DNA from: Patescibacteria group bacterium | GTDB lineage: Bacteria; Patescibacteriota; Minisyncoccia; UBA9983 | DNA length: 36,095 nucleotides | NCBI GenBank assembly: GCA_018895015.1 | Contig: JAHIOX010000025.1 | Coordinates: forward strand, 1 to 36,095 | Direction: 5' to 3' | Shown here: one piece after another, positions 1-8,925 of the stretch | How the letters are laid out: the number at the start of each line of letters is the position of its first letter | Position numbering within the stretch: position 1 is the stretch's first letter | Notes under the pieces: generated by a model | The model's database searches: none | Seen by the model: only the letters and a program-made list of their open reading frames with translations | What the model was told of the DNA's origin: nothing | Made by a program: the position numbers and the translations under genes

Positions 1-2298
1 AATTTTCCCGACCGGGTTAATCACCAGTCCTTTCATTCCGGACATTTGAGAAACCTGGCTCCAATTTCCCCTGGCTGCCGAACTTATCATCGCGAAAACA
101 GGACCTTTTTTATCAAGGGCTTCAGGCACAAATTTATCAACTTTATTCTTCGCTTCCTGCCAAATTTCAATAATTTTATCATAGCGCTCGCCTTCGGAAA
201 TCAAGCCGTCTTTCAGCTGTTTTTCAACCTTTTCCGATTTTTCATTCGCGTCCTTTAAAATTCCTTTTTTCTGCGCCGGAACTTTTAAGTCGTCAATTCC
301 CCAGCTGATTCCGGACACCATCGCGTATTCAAAACCGAATCCTTTTATTTTGTCTAAAATATCAGGAGTCATGTCAACGCCGTAGTCTTCAATCATTTGA
401 GAAATAAGTTTTACCAGCGGTTTTTTCCCCATCTCTTCGTTAACATACGGAAAATCCTCCGGCAAAACGCTGTTAAAAAGCAGTCGCCCAACGGTTGTCT
501 CAAACACTTCGCTGTTAAACGCCTTATATTTTGGCTTGTCAGAAGATAAAACTTTTATTTTGGCGCGCATGTCAATGTAATCAAAATCATACGCCATTAT
601 CGCCTCGTTCGGAGTTGAAAAATACAAACCCTCGCCCTTTGCCCCTTCTTTAACTCCGGTCATCCAATAACATCCTATGACTATGTCCTGGGAAGGATTA
701 ACCACCGGTTCGCCATTGCCCGGCTTAAGAAGATTTTTTGTTGAAGCCATTATTTCTCTCGCCTCCTTTTGCGCCTCTTCGCTAAGAGGGACATGAACGG
801 CCATCTGGTCTCCGTCAAAGTCTGCGTTAAAAGCGCTGCACACCAAAGGATGGACTTGTATCGCGTTCCCTTCTATTAAAATCGGCTGAAACGCCTGGAT
901 CCCCAAACGATGCAGAGTCGGAGCGCGGTTAAGAAGAACGTATTTATTTTTTATAACCTCTTCAAGCGCGGCCCACACCTCAGGAGTTTTATCGTCAATC
1001 ATGCGGCCCGCTCCGCGGATATTGTAAGCTAATTCATTTTTAAGAAGTTCGGCGATAATAAAAGGGCGGAATAATTCCAAAGCCATGCGCTTTGGAAGCC
1101 CACACTGGTGCATCTTTAATTCCGGCCCGACAACAATAACAGACCTGCCTGAATAATCCACTCTTTTTCCCAAAAGATTTTGCCTGAATCGCCCCTGCTT
1201 TCCCTTAAGCATGTCCGCCAAAGATTTAAGCGGCCGTTTCTGCCCTTGGCTTGTGGCGACATTGCCGTGGCGCATGGAATTGTCTATCAGCGCGTCAACC
1301 GCCTCCTGCAAAATTCTTTTTTCGTTCCTGCAGATAACTTCAGGCGCTTTAATTTCAATTAATTTTTTTAAACGGTTGTTTCTGTTAATCACTCTTCTGT
1401 ACAAATCGTTTACGTCGGATGTCGCGTGCCGCCCGCCTTCCAAACTTACCATCGGCCTTAGCGCTGGCGGAATGACCGGGATAACGGTTAAGAACATCCA
1501 TTCCGGCCTAATCCCGGAAAGTTGCATTGATTTGACAATATTCAATCTTTTTACAAGTTTAAGCTGGTCGCTGGCAACGTTAGCGCCAATCTGCTCTTCT
1601 ATTTTTTTCCTAAGCTCTTCCAAGTCAATCCCTTTAAAAATGCTGTGAATCGCTTCAGCGCCCGCGCCAACTTCAAAAATTTCTCCGTATTTTCTGCTCA
1701 AATAATAATAATCCGGCTGGCTTAAAACTTTATAAAGCCGGATCATGTCCAATTCTGATTTTGCTTTTACAAACAAAGCTTTCAATTCTTCTTTTTCTTC
1801 TTTGGAAACGACGGTTTTAGATTTTGATTTATATTCAGCGTCAAGATTTTTAAAAAATACGCCCTTGCCCTCTTCATTAACCTTTGTAACAATATAACCG
1901 GCAAAATAAATGACGCGCTCAAGATCCTGCACGGTAATATTCAAAATCAAGCCCATTTGCGAAGGAATGCCGCGCAAAAACCAAATATGGGAAACAGGCG
2001 CCGCAAGGCTGATGTGGCCCATTCTTTCGCGCCTTACGATAGAGCGCGTAACTTCAACTCCGCATTTCTCGCATATAATTCCTTTGTATCTTATCCTTCT
2101 GTATTTTCCGCAATAACATTCAAAATCTTTTTCCGGGCCGAAAATCTTTTCGCAAAAAAGGCCGTTTCTTTCCGCGCGCTGGGTTCTGTAATTGATAGTC
2201 TCAGGCTTGGTAATCTCGCCGTGAGACCACGACAAAATTTTCTCCGGCGAAGCCAGTTTTATTAATATTGATTTAAAATCCGTGACTTTGGTTTCCAT
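1..2298 (-). CDS. rpoC: DNA-directed RNA polymerase subunit beta' (N-terminal part, truncated by window edge)
   Basis: Manual reverse translation from ATG at 2298: METKVTDFKSILIKLASPEKILSWSHGEITKPETINYRTQ..., zinc-finger CYCGKYRRIRYKGIICEKCGVEVT, catalytic NADFDGDQM; directly downstream of rpoB. Not in the ORF track because it has no stop in the window. Confidence 0.97.
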   Translation of the reverse strand, partial: METKVTDFKSILIKLASPEKILSWSHGEITKPETINYRTQRAERNGLFCEKIFGPEKDFECYCGKYRRIRYKGIICEKCGVEVTRSIVRRERMGHISLAAPVSHIWFLRGIPSQMGLILNITVQDLERVIYFAGYIVTKVNEEGKGVFFKNLDAEYKSKSKTVVSKEEKEELKALFVKAKSELDMIRLYKVLSQPDYYYLSRKYGEIFEVGAGAEAIHSIFKGIDLEELRKKIEEQIGANVASDQLKLVKRLNIVKSMQLSGIRPEWMFLTVIPVIPPALRPMVSLEGGRHATSDVNDLYRRVINRNNRLKKLIEIKAPEVICRNEKRILQEAVDALIDNSMRHGNVATSQGQKRPLKSLADMLKGKQGRFRQNLLGKRVDYSGRSVIVVGPELKMHQCGLPKRMALELFRPFIIAELLKNELAYNIRGAGRMIDDKTPEVWAALEEVIKNKYVLLNRAPTLHRLGIQAFQPILIEGNAIQVHPLVCSAFNADFDGDQMAVHVPLSEEAQKEAREIMASTKNLLKPGNGEPVVNPSQDIVIGCYWMTGVKEGAKGEGLYFSTPNEAIMAYDFDYIDMRAKIKVLSSDKPKYKAFNSEVFETTVGRLLFNSVLPEDFPYVNEEMGKKPLVKLISQMIEDYGVDMTPDILDKIKGFGFEYAMVSGISWGIDDLKVPAQKKGILKDANEKSEKVEKQLKDGLISEGERYDKIIEIWQEAKNKVDKFVPEALDKKGPVFAMISSAARGNWSQVSQMSGMKGLVINPVGKI

Positions 2299-2305
2299 AA
2301 TTTTA

Positions 2306-5300
2306 TTAATTTAGTTCCTTATTTTCTTTAAGCCCTTTTAATTCTATGTCCAGCGCCATTCCCTTTAATTCATTAAGCAACACATGGAAAGAAGCCGGCA
2401 AGTTCGGGTTTTTAAATTTTTCTCCGCGCACAATCGCGTTGTAAACCATGGATCTTCCGAGAATATCATCCGATTTTACCGTCAGCATTTCTTGCAAAGT
2501 GTGCGATGCGCCATATCCCTCCAAAGCCCACACTTCCATTTCTCCCAATCTTTGGCCTCCGCCCTGCGCCTTTCCCTTAAGAGGCTGCTGTGTAATCAAC
2601 GAGTAAGGCCCGATTGAGCGCATATGGATTTTGTCTTCGGCCATGTGGTCAAGTTTCATCATGTAAATTTTTCCGACAGTCACATTTTGCTCAAACGATT
2701 TCCCGGTTCTGCCGTCGTATAATTTAACTTTGCCGTCTTCCGGAATGCCGGCTTTTTTCATCTCTTCTTTTATTTCATTTTCAGTGGCGCCTCCAAGCGA
2801 AGGCGTAACTACCTGGTAGCCGAGTTTTTCAGCCGCCCATCCAAGATGCGTCTCAAGAAGCTGGCCAAGATTCATACGCGAAGCGACTCCGAGCGGATTC
2901 AAAATAATATCAACCTGGGTTCCGTCTTCAAGATACGGCATATCTTCAACCGGCAAAATTTTTGAAATGACTCCTTTGTTGCCGTGCCGTCCGGCCAATT
3001 TGTCTCCGACTGAAATTTTTCTAAGCTGAGCGGATTCAATATAAATTTTCTTTATTATTCCCGGCTCAAGCTTGTCGCCTTTTTCTCTTGAAAAAACTTT
3101 CACGCCTATCACTCTTCCTTGCTTTCCGTGTTCCATTCGCAAAGAAGTGTCTTTCACGTCGCGCGCCTTTTCTCCAAAAATTGACCTTAACAGCCGCTCT
3201 TCAGGAGTAAGGTCAACTTCTCCTTTCGGAGAAATTTTCCCGACAAGAATATCTCCGGGCCGAATTTCAGCGCCGATTCTTACAATTCCGTCTTCGTCAA
3301 GATCTTTTAATTTCGCCTCTCCGACATTTGGTATGTCGCAAGTATTAAGTTCCGGCCCAAGCTTTGTGTCGCGCACATTCACTGAAAATTCCTCGATGTG
3401 GACGGAAGTTAAAACATCATCCTTAACCAATCGTTCCGAAAGAATGATAGCGTCTTCAAAGTTTGATCCTCTCCACGAAAGAAAAGCAACCAAAAGATTT
3501 TGGCCAAGCGCCATTTGTCCTCTGTCGCTGGAATAATTATCAGCAAGAACATCTCCTTTTGAAACTTGAACTCCGATATCCACGGACGGCCTGTGATGAA
3601 TGGCTGAAAAATCATTTGAGCGCATGAAAGAAACAAGATTGTAATTTCTTTTTTTGCCGTTTTTTTCCTTAACAATTATCATTGAAGCGTCCGCGTATTC
3701 CACAATGCCGTCCTCTTGGCAAATAATCAGCCTGCCCGTGTCTCTTATCGCGTACTCTTCTATGCCGGTGGAAACAAGAGGCGCCTGCGGATTGATGCAC
3801 GGCACAGCCTGCTTCTGCATGTTCGCGCCCATCAGCGCGCGAGTCGCGTCATCATTTTCCAAAAACGGAATCATGCTTGTAGCGATGCTAAAAGCCTGGT
3901 AAGTACTCACGTCCATAAAATCAACTTCTTTTTTCGCCACAAGGCCGGGCTTTGAATGAACCCTCGCCTCCACATCTTCGTCTAAAATTTCTCCTGTTTT
4001 TTCATTAAAATTAACGCCGGCGTGCGCGATATTGTATTTTGATTCGTCAAGAGCGTTCAAATAAACAATTTCATTTATGAGCTTTCCGTTTTTAACTTTG
4101 CGATAAGGCGTTTCCAAAATCCCATATTCATTCAAGCGCGCGAAAGAAGACAAATGCACGACTAATCCGACATTTGAACCTTCCGGAGTTTCAATCGGGC
4201 AAATTTTCCCGTAGTGCGAAGGATGAACATCGCGGACTTCAAAACCAGCTCGTTCGCGAGTTAGTCCGCCGGGACCCAAAGCTGTCAGTCTTCTTAAATG
4301 CTCCAGCTCATCAAGGCAATTTTTCTGGCTCATAAATTGCGAGAGCGGATTGGTTAAGAAAAAATCTTTTATGACGGCGGCAACAAGGCGGCTGTTTATA
4401 AGCTGGCTTGGCGAAAGCGTTGTGGAATCATACGTTGACATTCTGTCCTGAATGTTTCTTTTCAGCCTTGCCATTCCAACCTTGATTCTTTGCTGAAGCA
4501 ATTCGCCGATTGACCTTACGCGCCTGTGGCCCAAGTGGTCAATATCGTCAGGCTGGGCGCCGGGCGTGTTATTCAATTCAATTACTTTAGAAATGATCGC
4601 GACAATATCGTCTAAATTTATTACTCTTGGCGCTTTTTTAAGATCGTCCAAAGAAAATCCGAGGCGATGGTTCAATTTGTATCTTCCGACCAAAGAAAGG
4701 TCGTATCGCGCCGGGTCAAAAATCGCGTTTATAAAATCGCGGCTGCTGTCAGGATTAGACATTTCTCCCGGGCGCAAACGCTTGTAAAGCTCAACGTAGG
4801 CGTCTTCCGCGCTTTTGGCGGGATCTTTTTCTATGCTTTTTTTTATATAAGAAACCGCGCCTGTGTCAACTTTGGCAAAACGTTTTTCAATATCTCCCGC
4901 GTCTTTGGCGCCGAATATTCTCAAAAGAGAGGTAATCGGTATTTTTCTTTTCTTGTCAATGCGAGTGTAAATTACGCCGTCCGGCTCTGTTTTAATCTCA
5001 ATCCATACTCCGGCGCTTGGAATAATTTTAGCTCCGAAATATTTTTTCCCTTTTACGATGTCGGCGGTAAAATAAACTCCGAAAGAACGCGCGAGCTGGG
5101 AAACTATTGTCCTCTCAACGCCATTAATAATGAAGGTGCCGTGGTCTGTCATCAAAGGAAAATCCGCGAGAAAAATTTCCTGCTCTTTTGTCTGGTTAAT
5201 GCTTTTGTTAGTAAGTTTTACTTTTATTTTAAGAGGCGCTTCGTATGTCGCGTTATTCTTTTTCGCGTGATACTCGTCATATTTCGGCTCTTCAATAGAA

Positions 5301-5479
5301 AAACCGGTAAATTCCAAAGTGAACTCTTTACCGGTATAATCATTAATTGGAGAAAATTCTTGAAACACTTCTTTGATTCCATCCGTTGTAAGCCAATGAA
5401 AAGAGTCCGTCTGAATTTTTGTTAGGTTCGGAAAAGGAATAATCAGCTCTTTATATTTAGAGAAATACTTTTTATTCAT
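2306..5479 (-). CDS. rpoB: DNA-directed RNA polymerase subunit beta
   Basis: 1057 aa; motifs GPGGLTRERAGFEVRDVHPSHYGKICPIETPEGSNVGL, GDKLAGRHGNKGVISKILP, GGQRLGEMEVWALEGYGA. Confidence 0.98.
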   Translation of the reverse strand: MNKKYFSKYKELIIPFPNLTKIQTDSFHWLTTDGIKEVFQEFSPINDYTGKEFTLEFTGFSIEEPKYDEYHAKKNNATYEAPLKIKVKLTNKSINQTKEQEIFLADFPLMTDHGTFIINGVERTIVSQLARSFGVYFTADIVKGKKYFGAKIIPSAGVWIEIKTEPDGVIYTRIDKKRKIPITSLLRIFGAKDAGDIEKRFAKVDTGAVSYIKKSIEKDPAKSAEDAYVELYKRLRPGEMSNPDSSRDFINAIFDPARYDLSLVGRYKLNHRLGFSLDDLKKAPRVINLDDIVAIISKVIELNNTPGAQPDDIDHLGHRRVRSIGELLQQRIKVGMARLKRNIQDRMSTYDSTTLSPSQLINSRLVAAVIKDFFLTNPLSQFMSQKNCLDELEHLRRLTALGPGGLTRERAGFEVRDVHPSHYGKICPIETPEGSNVGLVVHLSSFARLNEYGILETPYRKVKNGKLINEIVYLNALDESKYNIAHAGVNFNEKTGEILDEDVEARVHSKPGLVAKKEVDFMDVSTYQAFSIATSMIPFLENDDATRALMGANMQKQAVPCINPQAPLVSTGIEEYAIRDTGRLIICQEDGIVEYADASMIIVKEKNGKKRNYNLVSFMRSNDFSAIHHRPSVDIGVQVSKGDVLADNYSSDRGQMALGQNLLVAFLSWRGSNFEDAIILSERLVKDDVLTSVHIEEFSVNVRDTKLGPELNTCDIPNVGEAKLKDLDEDGIVRIGAEIRPGDILVGKISPKGEVDLTPEERLLRSIFGEKARDVKDTSLRMEHGKQGRVIGVKVFSREKGDKLEPGIIKKIYIESAQLRKISVGDKLAGRHGNKGVISKILPVEDMPYLEDGTQVDIILNPLGVASRMNLGQLLETHLGWAAEKLGYQVVTPSLGGATENEIKEEMKKAGIPEDGKVKLYDGRTGKSFEQNVTVGKIYMMKLDHMAEDKIHMRSIGPYSLITQQPLKGKAQGGGQRLGEMEVWALEGYGASHTLQEMLTVKSDDILGRSMVYNAIVRGEKFKNPNLPASFHVLLNELKGMALDIELKGLKENKELN

Positions 5480-5601
5480 TTTTGTATAACGCGCAAAAAA
5501 ATAACTCCTTTTTATTTTAACGAAGGAGAAATTGGCCTATTGATTATTTGATAAATTGCCGATAATGCAAAAAATTATTATAAGATTAGATAATAACACT
5601 C

Positions 5602-5630
5602 AAATACCCTTTAAGTCAACTTAGGGTGTT
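5602..5630 (-). promoter_or_regulatory. Imperfect inverted repeat in the rpoB leader
   Basis: aaataccctttaagtcaacttagggtgttt can fold (ACCCT/AGGGT plus AAGT/ACTT); lies near the predicted 5' end of the rpoBC transcript. Confidence 0.35.
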
Positions 5631-5639
5631 TATAACTCC

Positions 5640-5669
5640 ATTATACGCATACAGCCCAAATTTTGTCAA
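5640..5669 (-). promoter_or_regulatory. sigma70-type promoter for rpoBC: TTGACA (5664-5669), 18-nt spacer, TATAAT (5640-5645)
   Basis: Both hexamers match consensus on the minus strand; the -35 overlaps the trmD stop codon; predicted leader is about 150 nt before rpoB. Confidence 0.6.
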
Positions 5670-6313
5670 TTGGAATGTTTCTCGCGCCATTCTTCTGTTT
5701 TTTTGTGGTTGCCCGAAAGTAAAACTTTTGGCGCGCGGTATTTCTTGCCTTTAAATTCAAAAATTTCCGGCCTGGTGTAAACCGGCGCGCCCATTTGGCG
5801 CGTTTCTTCAAGAGATTCTTCTTTGCCTAAAACGCCCGGGATGTGGCGGGAAACCGCGTCTATTATCAACGCGGACGGCAATTCGCCGCCGGTTAAAATA
5901 TAATCACCAACTGAAATTTTCTCCGCTTTAAAAATTTTTTTCACTCTTTCATCCACGCCTTCATAGTGTCCCGATATTAAAATTATATCTTTATATTTCT
6001 TCGCCCATTCCCGCGCCATTTTCTGATTAAATTGTTTTCCTGCCGGAGACAATAAAACTATTTTTGATTTTTGAGATTTAATTTTTGATTTTGCAGATTG
6101 AATCGCTCTGGCTAGCGGCTCAATCCGCATCACCATGCCCGGCCCGCCGCCAAACGGCCTATCGTCTACATTTTTATGCTTATCTTTCGCGTAATCGCGA
6201 GGATTGTAAAATTTAATTTTTATCAATTTCTTCTCTTGCGCGCGCTTTAAAATAGAGCTGTCAAAATAGCTTTTTATTGACTCCGGAAAAATTGTAATAA
6301 AATGAAAAACCAT
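5666..6313 (-). CDS. trmD: tRNA (guanine-N1)-methyltransferase TrmD
   Basis: FHFITIFPESIKSYFDSSIL, DDRPFGGGPGMVMRIEPL, ISGHYEGVDERV, SVGDYILTGGELPSALIIDAVSRHIPGVLG, YTRPE. Confidence 0.97.
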   Translation of the reverse strand: MVFHFITIFPESIKSYFDSSILKRAQEKKLIKIKFYNPRDYAKDKHKNVDDRPFGGGPGMVMRIEPLARAIQSAKSKIKSQKSKIVLLSPAGKQFNQKMAREWAKKYKDIILISGHYEGVDERVKKIFKAEKISVGDYILTGGELPSALIIDAVSRHIPGVLGKEESLEETRQMGAPVYTRPEIFEFKGKKYRAPKVLLSGNHKKTEEWREKHSN

Positions 6314-6347
6314 GCCTTTATGTTAGCATGGTTTTTCTAAACTTCAA

Positions 6348-6662
6348 TTATATTTTCAAATCGTCTATCGCTTCGTCAACACTTCTTGGCTCTTCTCTGC
6401 TGAATTCACGTCCGCCTGCCGGCTCCTCAATCTTCAAATTAACGCGGGCGTTATTTTTAATCCCGACAACTCTTAAAAGGGTTCTTATCGCTTTGGCGGT
6501 ATTGCCGTTTCGGCCGATAATTTTTCCCATGTCAGCCGCGGCTGTTTTAAGGGTCATCAAAACTCCCATTTCGTCAACCCTGCGGTCAATTGTAACCTTA
6601 TCCGGCTCGTCAACGAGCGCTTTCACGACATACTCCAGAAACTCTTTGTCTTTTTCAACCAT
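6348..6662 (-). CDS. KH-domain RNA-binding protein (KhpA/YlqC-like)
   Basis: KEFLEYVVKALVDEPDKVTIDRR...DMGKIIGRNGNTAKAIRTLLRVVG; GxxG KH loop; lies between rpsP and trmD as usual. Confidence 0.88.
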   Translation of the reverse strand: MVEKDKEFLEYVVKALVDEPDKVTIDRRVDEMGVLMTLKTAAADMGKIIGRNGNTAKAIRTLLRVVGIKNNARVNLKIEEPAGGREFSREEPRSVDEAIDDLKI

Positions 6663-6714
6663 TTTATAGCTTTAAGATTATGCTTGTAATTCGACCATTC
6701 TGCGTTTGCCTAAA

Positions 6715-7014
6715 TTATACCCCCGCTTTTTTTTCTGTCAATTTTTTCTTTGGCGGCAAAACATTTATTTTTTTTGCTTTGATTATTTTTTTTCTTACCA
6801 AAAGATTATGCACCGTGCCTGAAAGCTGCGCGCCTTTTGAAATCCACTCTTTTATTCTTTCCGAATCAAATTGCGGTTCGCCCTTTCTGGCGTTATAAAC
6901 CCCGAGAATCTCTAAAAAGGACCCGCTTTTAGCCGCCCTTCTTGAATCAACCAAAACGACCCGAAAGCTTGGGTCATGTTTTCTTCCAACTCGCTGTAAT
7001 CTTATCTTTAACAT
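6715..7014 (-). CDS. rpsP: 30S ribosomal protein S16
   Basis: MLKIRLQRVGRKHDPSFRVVLVDSRRAAKSGSFLEILGVYNAR. Confidence 0.97.
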   Translation of the reverse strand: MLKIRLQRVGRKHDPSFRVVLVDSRRAAKSGSFLEILGVYNARKGEPQFDSERIKEWISKGAQLSGTVHNLLVRKKIIKAKKINVLPPKKKLTEKKAGV

Positions 7015-7068
7015 CTTTAAAATATTAGCAAACTATTAATTTACGGTCAATGCCGCTCTGCTGAAAAA

Positions 7069-7776
7069 TTAAACTTTCCATTTTTTTAATCGCAAGGCGT
7101 TGCTCGCCGCGTCCTGCTCCGCCTCCTGTTTTGAAACGCCCTCGCCCTCGGCGACCAATTCATCGCCAATGTGAACTCCGACAATAAAATACTTCGCGTG
7201 GTCCGGCCCGGTTTCTCTGATGACTTTATAGGAAGGAGTAACGTTTTCAAATTCCTGCGCTTTTTCCTGAAACAAGCTTTTGGAGTCAATCCATAGTTTT
7301 TTCGCGATAATCTCCTTGATTTCAGGCAAAAGGCTTCCGGTTAAAAATTCAAACGCGGCGGCATAACCAGAATCAAGGTATATCGCGCCTACCAATGCCT
7401 CAAAAGTGTTCGCCAAAATAAATTGGCGCGCTCTGCCATTGTCTTTTGATTCTCCGCGCGACAAAAGCAAAAAATCACCCATTGAAATCTTGCCGGCAAC
7501 CTCGGAAAGCATTTTGGCGTTTACCAAAGCGGCGCGAAAACCCGTCATTTCTCCTTCTGTTTTATGCGGATAATTGCGATATAAATATTCCGTGATGGCC
7601 AATTCTAAAACCGCGTCTCCCAAAAATTCCATCCTCTCGTTATGCTCCAGCGGCAATCCGCCCGGCGGCGGAGGATTTTCGTTTATGTAAGACCTGTGCG
7701 TAAACGCCTGTTTAAGCAAATTTTTATCCTTAAACTCAATATTTATTTTTTTTTCAAATTTTGAAAAATCAATCAT
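7069..7776 (-). CDS. rnc: Ribonuclease III
   Basis: HNERMEFLGDAVLELAITEYLY signature, C-terminal dsRBD (VTPSYKVIRETGPDHAKYFIVGVHIG...SKQEAEQDAA). Confidence 0.97.
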   Translation of the reverse strand: MIDFSKFEKKINIEFKDKNLLKQAFTHRSYINENPPPPGGLPLEHNERMEFLGDAVLELAITEYLYRNYPHKTEGEMTGFRAALVNAKMLSEVAGKISMGDFLLLSRGESKDNGRARQFILANTFEALVGAIYLDSGYAAAFEFLTGSLLPEIKEIIAKKLWIDSKSLFQEKAQEFENVTPSYKVIRETGPDHAKYFIVGVHIGDELVAEGEGVSKQEAEQDAASNALRLKKWKV

Positions 7777-8642
7777 TTTAATTTATCCTGTAAAATTCTT
7801 ATGGCTTTAGCTATAATTGAACGTATATCGTCGTACATCTTCAAATCAGCTATCTCCTCCACGTTAAACCATCTGGCGCCGTCAAGGCCGCCCGTTTCTT
7901 TCAGCTTAAGCTCTTTATCTTTCGTGGATGCGAGAAAATAATTGACAATTTTTTTAACTTTGCCTTTTTGCGGATCGGAAGCGATGTATTCATTTGAACC
8001 AAGGTCTCCTTCAATTTTAACATTTACTCCAATTTCTTCTTTTAATTCCCTTCTTGCTCCTTCCCTGGCTTCTTCGCCGGCTTCAATGCGGCCTTTTGAC
8101 AAAGTCCAGTATCCGAAAACATCATGGACAAAAGCGAATAATATTTTATCGCCTTCTTTTTTGTACACCACCGCGCCTGCCAATTTTTCTTCCAGTATTT
8201 TCTCAACTTCTTCGGCGCTGTTCGGATACATTTCCCGATAAACGGTTCCCAAAACTCCGTTAACGAATCTGCCCGAGGAATCGCCGCCGAAATTCTTGGC
8301 AAGCTCAATTGACTCATTTATCGCCACTTTCGGAGGAACCTCGTTTTTATTTCCAAAAATCAGCTCATACAATCCGATTCTTAAAATATTTCTGTCAACA
8401 AAAGCTATTTGGCCTATCGGCCATTCCGGAGCCGCCCTTTCAATTATCTTATCAAGTTTTTCTTGACGCTTTAAAACGCCTTTTACAAGGTCTTTGGCAA
8501 AATTCGCGTCTTCAATGCCAGGCGCGAATTCTTCTATATTACGCTCAACAACGGCATTAACCTGCGCATCGCCAAGAAAATTAAAATCTCTTTCAAAAAG
8601 AGACTGCATCGCAATACTGCGGCATAAATGACGATTTGCCAT
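7773..8642 (-). CDS. nusB: NusB-like antitermination protein fused to a NUDIX hydrolase domain
   Basis: Residues about 1-140 NusB-like (CRSIAMQSLFERDF...VDRNILRIGLYELIFGNKNEVPPKVAINESIELAKNFGGDSSGRFVNGVLGTV); residues about 155-289 NUDIX with full box GRIEAGEEAREGARRELKEEIGV. Confidence 0.9.
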   Translation of the reverse strand: MANRHLCRSIAMQSLFERDFNFLGDAQVNAVVERNIEEFAPGIEDANFAKDLVKGVLKRQEKLDKIIERAAPEWPIGQIAFVDRNILRIGLYELIFGNKNEVPPKVAINESIELAKNFGGDSSGRFVNGVLGTVYREMYPNSAEEVEKILEEKLAGAVVYKKEGDKILFAFVHDVFGYWTLSKGRIEAGEEAREGARRELKEEIGVNVKIEGDLGSNEYIASDPQKGKVKKIVNYFLASTKDKELKLKETGGLDGARWFNVEEIADLKMYDDIRSIIAKAIRILQDKLK

Positions 8643-8645
8643 AAA

Positions 8646-8876
8646 TTATTTTTTTTCTGAAAGTTCTTTCTCCTTTTCTTTGCGCTCTTTTTTGCCGAGC
8701 TTTGCCAGCACATCAATAACCTCTCTCCCTTTATATGTTCCGCAATTCATGCAAAGAGTATGCGCTAAAACATCCGCTTTGCATTTTTTGCATTTGGAAA
8801 GCCCCGCCTCTTTTAATGCGTGATGCGATCTCCTATTGCGCGTATGCGCCCTCGTATGCCTCATTCGTACAACCAT
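8646..8876 (-). CDS. rpmF: 50S ribosomal protein L32
   Basis: [51 protein letters not shown]; two CxxC pairs. Confidence 0.95.
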   Translation of the reverse strand: MVVRMRHTRAHTRNRRSHHALKEAGLSKCKKCKADVLAHTLCMNCGTYKGREVIDVLAKLGKKERKEKEKELSEKK

Positions 8877-8925
8877 ATTAAATAAATACTATATCATCCC
8901 CGAAAATTTTTCAAGCCGATTTAGA

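Noticed and set aside
1-2298. Small plus-strand ORFs (46-258, 1180-1362, 1211-1648, 1910-2116, 1957-2265)
   Set aside because: All antisense to rpoC, which reads through intact on the minus strand.
4667-5425. 252-aa plus-strand ORF antisense to rpoB
   Set aside because: Lies fully inside the strongly supported rpoB gene; no motifs or start signals.
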